Notes under the pieces: model-generated | Told to the model about the DNA's origin: nothing | Database searches by the model: none | What the model saw: the letters and a program-made list of their open reading frames with translations, nothing else | Program-made: the position numbers and the translations under genes | Shown: piece after piece, positions 4,520 to 6,589 of the stretch | Position numbering within the stretch: position 1 is the first letter of the stretch | Layout of the letters: each line of letters opens with the position of its first letter | Origin: an uncultured Bacilli bacterium | GTDB lineage: Bacteria > Bacillota_I > Bacilli_A > RF39 > UBA660 | Reading direction: 5' to 3' | NCBI GenBank assembly: GCA_947599755.1 | Contig: CANQFO010000061.1 | Coordinates: 1-6,589 of the forward strand | Length of the DNA stretch: 6,589 bases

Positions 4520-6589
4520 CTATCCTTCTCCAATATTATTAGTTTGTTCTTCTTTCCTCTGACTCTTCTCTGTTACTTCATCTACAAACTCTAAAAATTC
4601 ACCTGTTTTTTGTCCTTGTGCTATTTTCCCTATTTCTTCCATTTCTTTTCTCGATTTTTCTTCTCTAGCTCTTCTTTCTTGCATTTTCTCATATTGTTTT
4701 TTTAATTCTTCTCTATCTCCCCATTCTATTTTTCCTCCTACTTCTTGTAGGTATCCTAAATCTATTATTTGAGATCCAAAAAAATCAACGTCTCCTCCTA
4801 TTTTCTTTAATTTTTCTAATGATATTATTTTAGATTCTTCAAAGTAAGCATTTCCTCCTATTTGCTGTAAATCTCCTAATAACTCTACTTTAGAATTATC
4901 GAAGTATGCATCTCCTCCTATTATTTGTAATTTTTCCAATGATGTTATCATAGAATTACTAAATTCAACATCTCCTCCTACTTTTTGTAAATTTCCTAAA
5001 CTTATTACTTTTGAGTTTCGAAAAGTTACACTTTCTCCTATACTTTCCAAAACTTTTAAATCTGTTATTTTAGAATCACTAAAATCAGCATTTCCTTCTA
5101 TTTTCTGCAAATTTCTCAAATCTAATATCATAGAATTTCTAAATATCGCATCACCAAAAATCACTCTATATGGACATATAGTTAAATCTGTTTCTTCTTT
5201 AAAATCTATATCTCCACAATACAATTCATTTTCATTAATTTCATAATATTCTGCTATTATTCCTTTTATTTTATTTAACTTTTTCTTTAGTTCTGTTTTA
5301 TTCTGATTTTCAAACCACCCATGATTTCTATAATCTTCATGATAAAATAAATCTTGTATCAAGCACTCTACTTCTTTTTTACTAAAACTCCCTTCTTGTA
5401 TTTTTTTACTATACTCTATTAACCTTTTATTCCATTCTTCTTTTTCTAACCATTCTTTCCCATTTTTTATCTCTTTATTTTTTTCTAGAAATGACAATGC
5501 TACTTCTCTATATTTTTCCTCTAATTCTTGAGCATTTCCATTTTTTATTCCTCTTACTTCATCTATTTCTTTGTCATTCATTTTTACTGCTATATGTGGC
5601 TTTCCTTCATTATCTACAAATACATAAAAATCTCCTTCTGCTAATTGAAATGAAGCTAATCTTTTGGTACACCATTGTGTATATTTTATTAATGATGCTA
5701 ATTTTTCAGCATTTCTTAAATATTCTTTTTCATTTGACTTTTTTCCTTCAAATCTTAACCATTTTCCTTTATCAAATGTTTCTATTCCTTCTATCGTTAT
5801 TTCATTTTTTTCGGCTATTGTCTTATTAAATATCTCTAATGCCCCAAAATATATATTTTGAAAGCTTTCACTACTTTCTACATATTTATACATTATATCT
5901 AAAGTAGTTTTATTTAATACCATATGCCCTGATATGCTTTTTCTTAAATCTCTTTTGCTTACTATTGTTTTTCTTTGCTCTTTAATTTTATTTTCTTCTA
6001 ATTCTTCTATTTTTCCAATTTTCGTTTCTTCATCTTTTCGCTTTGTTTTTTCTCTCTTATATATTTTTGTTAATGTTTCGTTTAACATTAAATATTTAAA
6101 TGCTGGTTCATATTCTTCTACTTTTATAAAATCTACTATATGTTTATATTCTTCCCATAATTGTTTACTAAATTTTTCTGACAAACTTTTTAAAGCTGAA
6201 TCTCTATCTGACTCTAATCTGCTTGTATCTTCTCCTCTATGTTTTAGTGCTTTTATTTTACTTTCATATTTTCTTATTATCTCTGGACTATTTGGATCTA
6301 TTCTAAAATCCTCTTCTCTCATCTCATATAGTTCTTGAAGTCTATCTTCTATTTCTTCTTTTATACTTTCTTCTCTTCCTTCTTTTGATGGAAGTTTCCT
6401 TTCTTTTCCATCATAATAATTTTGTACAAATATTTTTTCCCATTTACTTAATTTCATATTCTGGATATTATTTTTTAAGCTCATATTTAAATATCTTTTG
6501 AATTCTAGTACTTCTTCTATTTCTCCTAAAAATTCCTCTCCTATTTCTAGTCCTTTTTTATATTCTATTACACTGTTTTCTATTAACAT
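4520..6589 (-). CDS. Paralog of the HExxH/WCT/repeat protein, N-terminus beyond window edge
   Basis: 690 codons including the TAG stop are visible. The frame is open to the window edge. The Met at 6589-6587 aligns with internal Met113 of the downstream paralog (66 of the next 67 residues identical), so it is very unlikely to be the true start. About 112 residues, probably including the HExxH domain, should lie outside. Residue numbers here count from that Met. Shared parts: a helical charged region (1-240); the WCT module with WCT at 306-308, GDFYVFVDNEGKPHIAV and EVRGIKNG; a cap region (375-477); seven 20-residue repeats (478-617); and a coiled-coil tail. In the WCT region 65 of 80 residues match the paralog, and 55 of 58 after the repeats. 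Differences are three fewer repeats, a charged linker 11 residues shorter (around 180-206) and a slightly longer C-terminus (NNIGEG). No membrane segment is seen. Function unknown. Confidence 0.9.
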   Translation of the reverse strand: MLIENSVIEYKKGLEIGEEFLGEIEEVLEFKRYLNMSLKNNIQNMKLSKWEKIFVQNYYDGKERKLPSKEGREESIKEEIEDRLQELYEMREEDFRIDPNSPEIIRKYESKIKALKHRGEDTSRLESDRDSALKSLSEKFSKQLWEEYKHIVDFIKVEEYEPAFKYLMLNETLTKIYKREKTKRKDEETKIGKIEELEENKIKEQRKTIVSKRDLRKSISGHMVLNKTTLDIMYKYVESSESFQNIYFGALEIFNKTIAEKNEITIEGIETFDKGKWLRFEGKKSNEKEYLRNAEKLASLIKYTQWCTKRLASFQLAEGDFYVFVDNEGKPHIAVKMNDKEIDEVRGIKNGNAQELEEKYREVALSFLEKNKEIKNGKEWLEKEEWNKRLIEYSKKIQEGSFSKKEVECLIQDLFYHEDYRNHGWFENQNKTELKKKLNKIKGIIAEYYEINENELYCGDIDFKEETDLTICPYRVIFGDAIFRNSMILDLRNLQKIEGNADFSDSKITDLKVLESIGESVTFRNSKVISLGNLQKVGGDVEFSNSMITSLEKLQIIGGDAYFDNSKVELLGDLQQIGGNAYFEESKIISLEKLKKIGGDVDFFGSQIIDLGYLQEVGGKIEWGDREELKKQYEKMQERRAREEKSRKEMEEIGKIAQGQKTGEFLEFVDEVTEKSQRKEEQTNNIGEG
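4739..5158 (-). repeat. Seven tandem 60-bp units encoding 20-residue leucine-rich-type repeats
   Basis: Residues 478-617 of the partial paralog form seven exact 20-residue units of the same GGxxxFxxSxIxxLxxLxxI type, capped by GGKIEWGDRE. The first (FGDAIFRNSMILDLRNLQKI) and second (EGNADFSDSKITDLKVLESI) are the most divergent. The array is exactly 180 bp shorter than that of the other copy, which is three whole units and keeps the frame. Confidence 0.9.
6491..6589 (-). repeat. 99-bp segment identical to 4023-4121 (direct repeat, copy 2)
   Basis: This is the upstream copy of the identical coding segment, and it reaches the window edge. The true boundary of the tandem duplication, and whether it includes the start codon and promoter, lies outside. 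Confidence 0.85.

Noticed and set aside
5491..6338. Plus-strand open frames opposite the partial paralog (5491-5829, 5664-5861, 5934-6338)
   Set aside because: They sit at positions equivalent to those opposite the other paralog, so their recurrence follows from the duplication. Their composition is that of antisense shadows.
1..6589. tRNA, rRNA, riboswitch, transposase or integrase
   Set aside because: The gaps are short and nearly pure A/T with no structured GC-containing elements, and none of the proteins shows recombinase or transposase motifs.

Overview
The window is very AT-rich and gene-dense. Four protein genes lie on the minus strand, and two of them run off the window ends. The genes use the standard bacterial code: tryptophan is TGG and no frame reads through TGA. 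Their ribosome-binding sites (TAGAAAGG, AGAGG) match the 3' end of Firmicutes 16S rRNA. This suggests a low-GC Bacillota/Clostridia-type genome, possibly an accessory or mobile region. That taxonomic call comes from composition and signals only.

Layout in the direction of transcription, from high to low coordinates: (1) 6589-4520, a large protein missing its N-terminus. (2) After a 62-bp gap containing a perfect 9-bp inverted repeat, 4457-1851, its complete 868-residue paralog. (3) After an 88-bp gap with a good promoter candidate, 1762-1094, a 222-residue protein with one membrane anchor and two bacterial Ig-like (BIG2) domains. (4) After a 117-bp AT-rich gap, 976 to the window edge, the first 325 residues of an unrecognised, mostly helical protein.

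The pair of large paralogs is the notable content. The complete copy has an N-terminal HEILH motif plus a downstream EIVID motif, resembling the ImmA/IrrE (M78) zinc-peptidase layout. A helical, charged middle follows, then a WCT...GDFFVFVDNEGKPHIAV...EVRGIKNG module like one I recall from uncharacterised phage and bacterial proteins. The C-terminal part is an exact 20-residue leucine-rich-type repeat array and a conserved coiled-coil tail. The two copies have 10 and 7 repeats. They are nearly identical at both ends of the shared region and diverge in the middle and in the repeats, as expected for a tandem duplication with later repeat-number change and perhaps gene conversion.

No export signal is visible on the complete paralog, so it is probably cytoplasmic, while the Ig-like protein is probably displayed outside the membrane. 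A joint function is not demonstrated. A peptidase-like head joined to a variable repeat array would fit a sensor or target-recognition protein, but that is inference.
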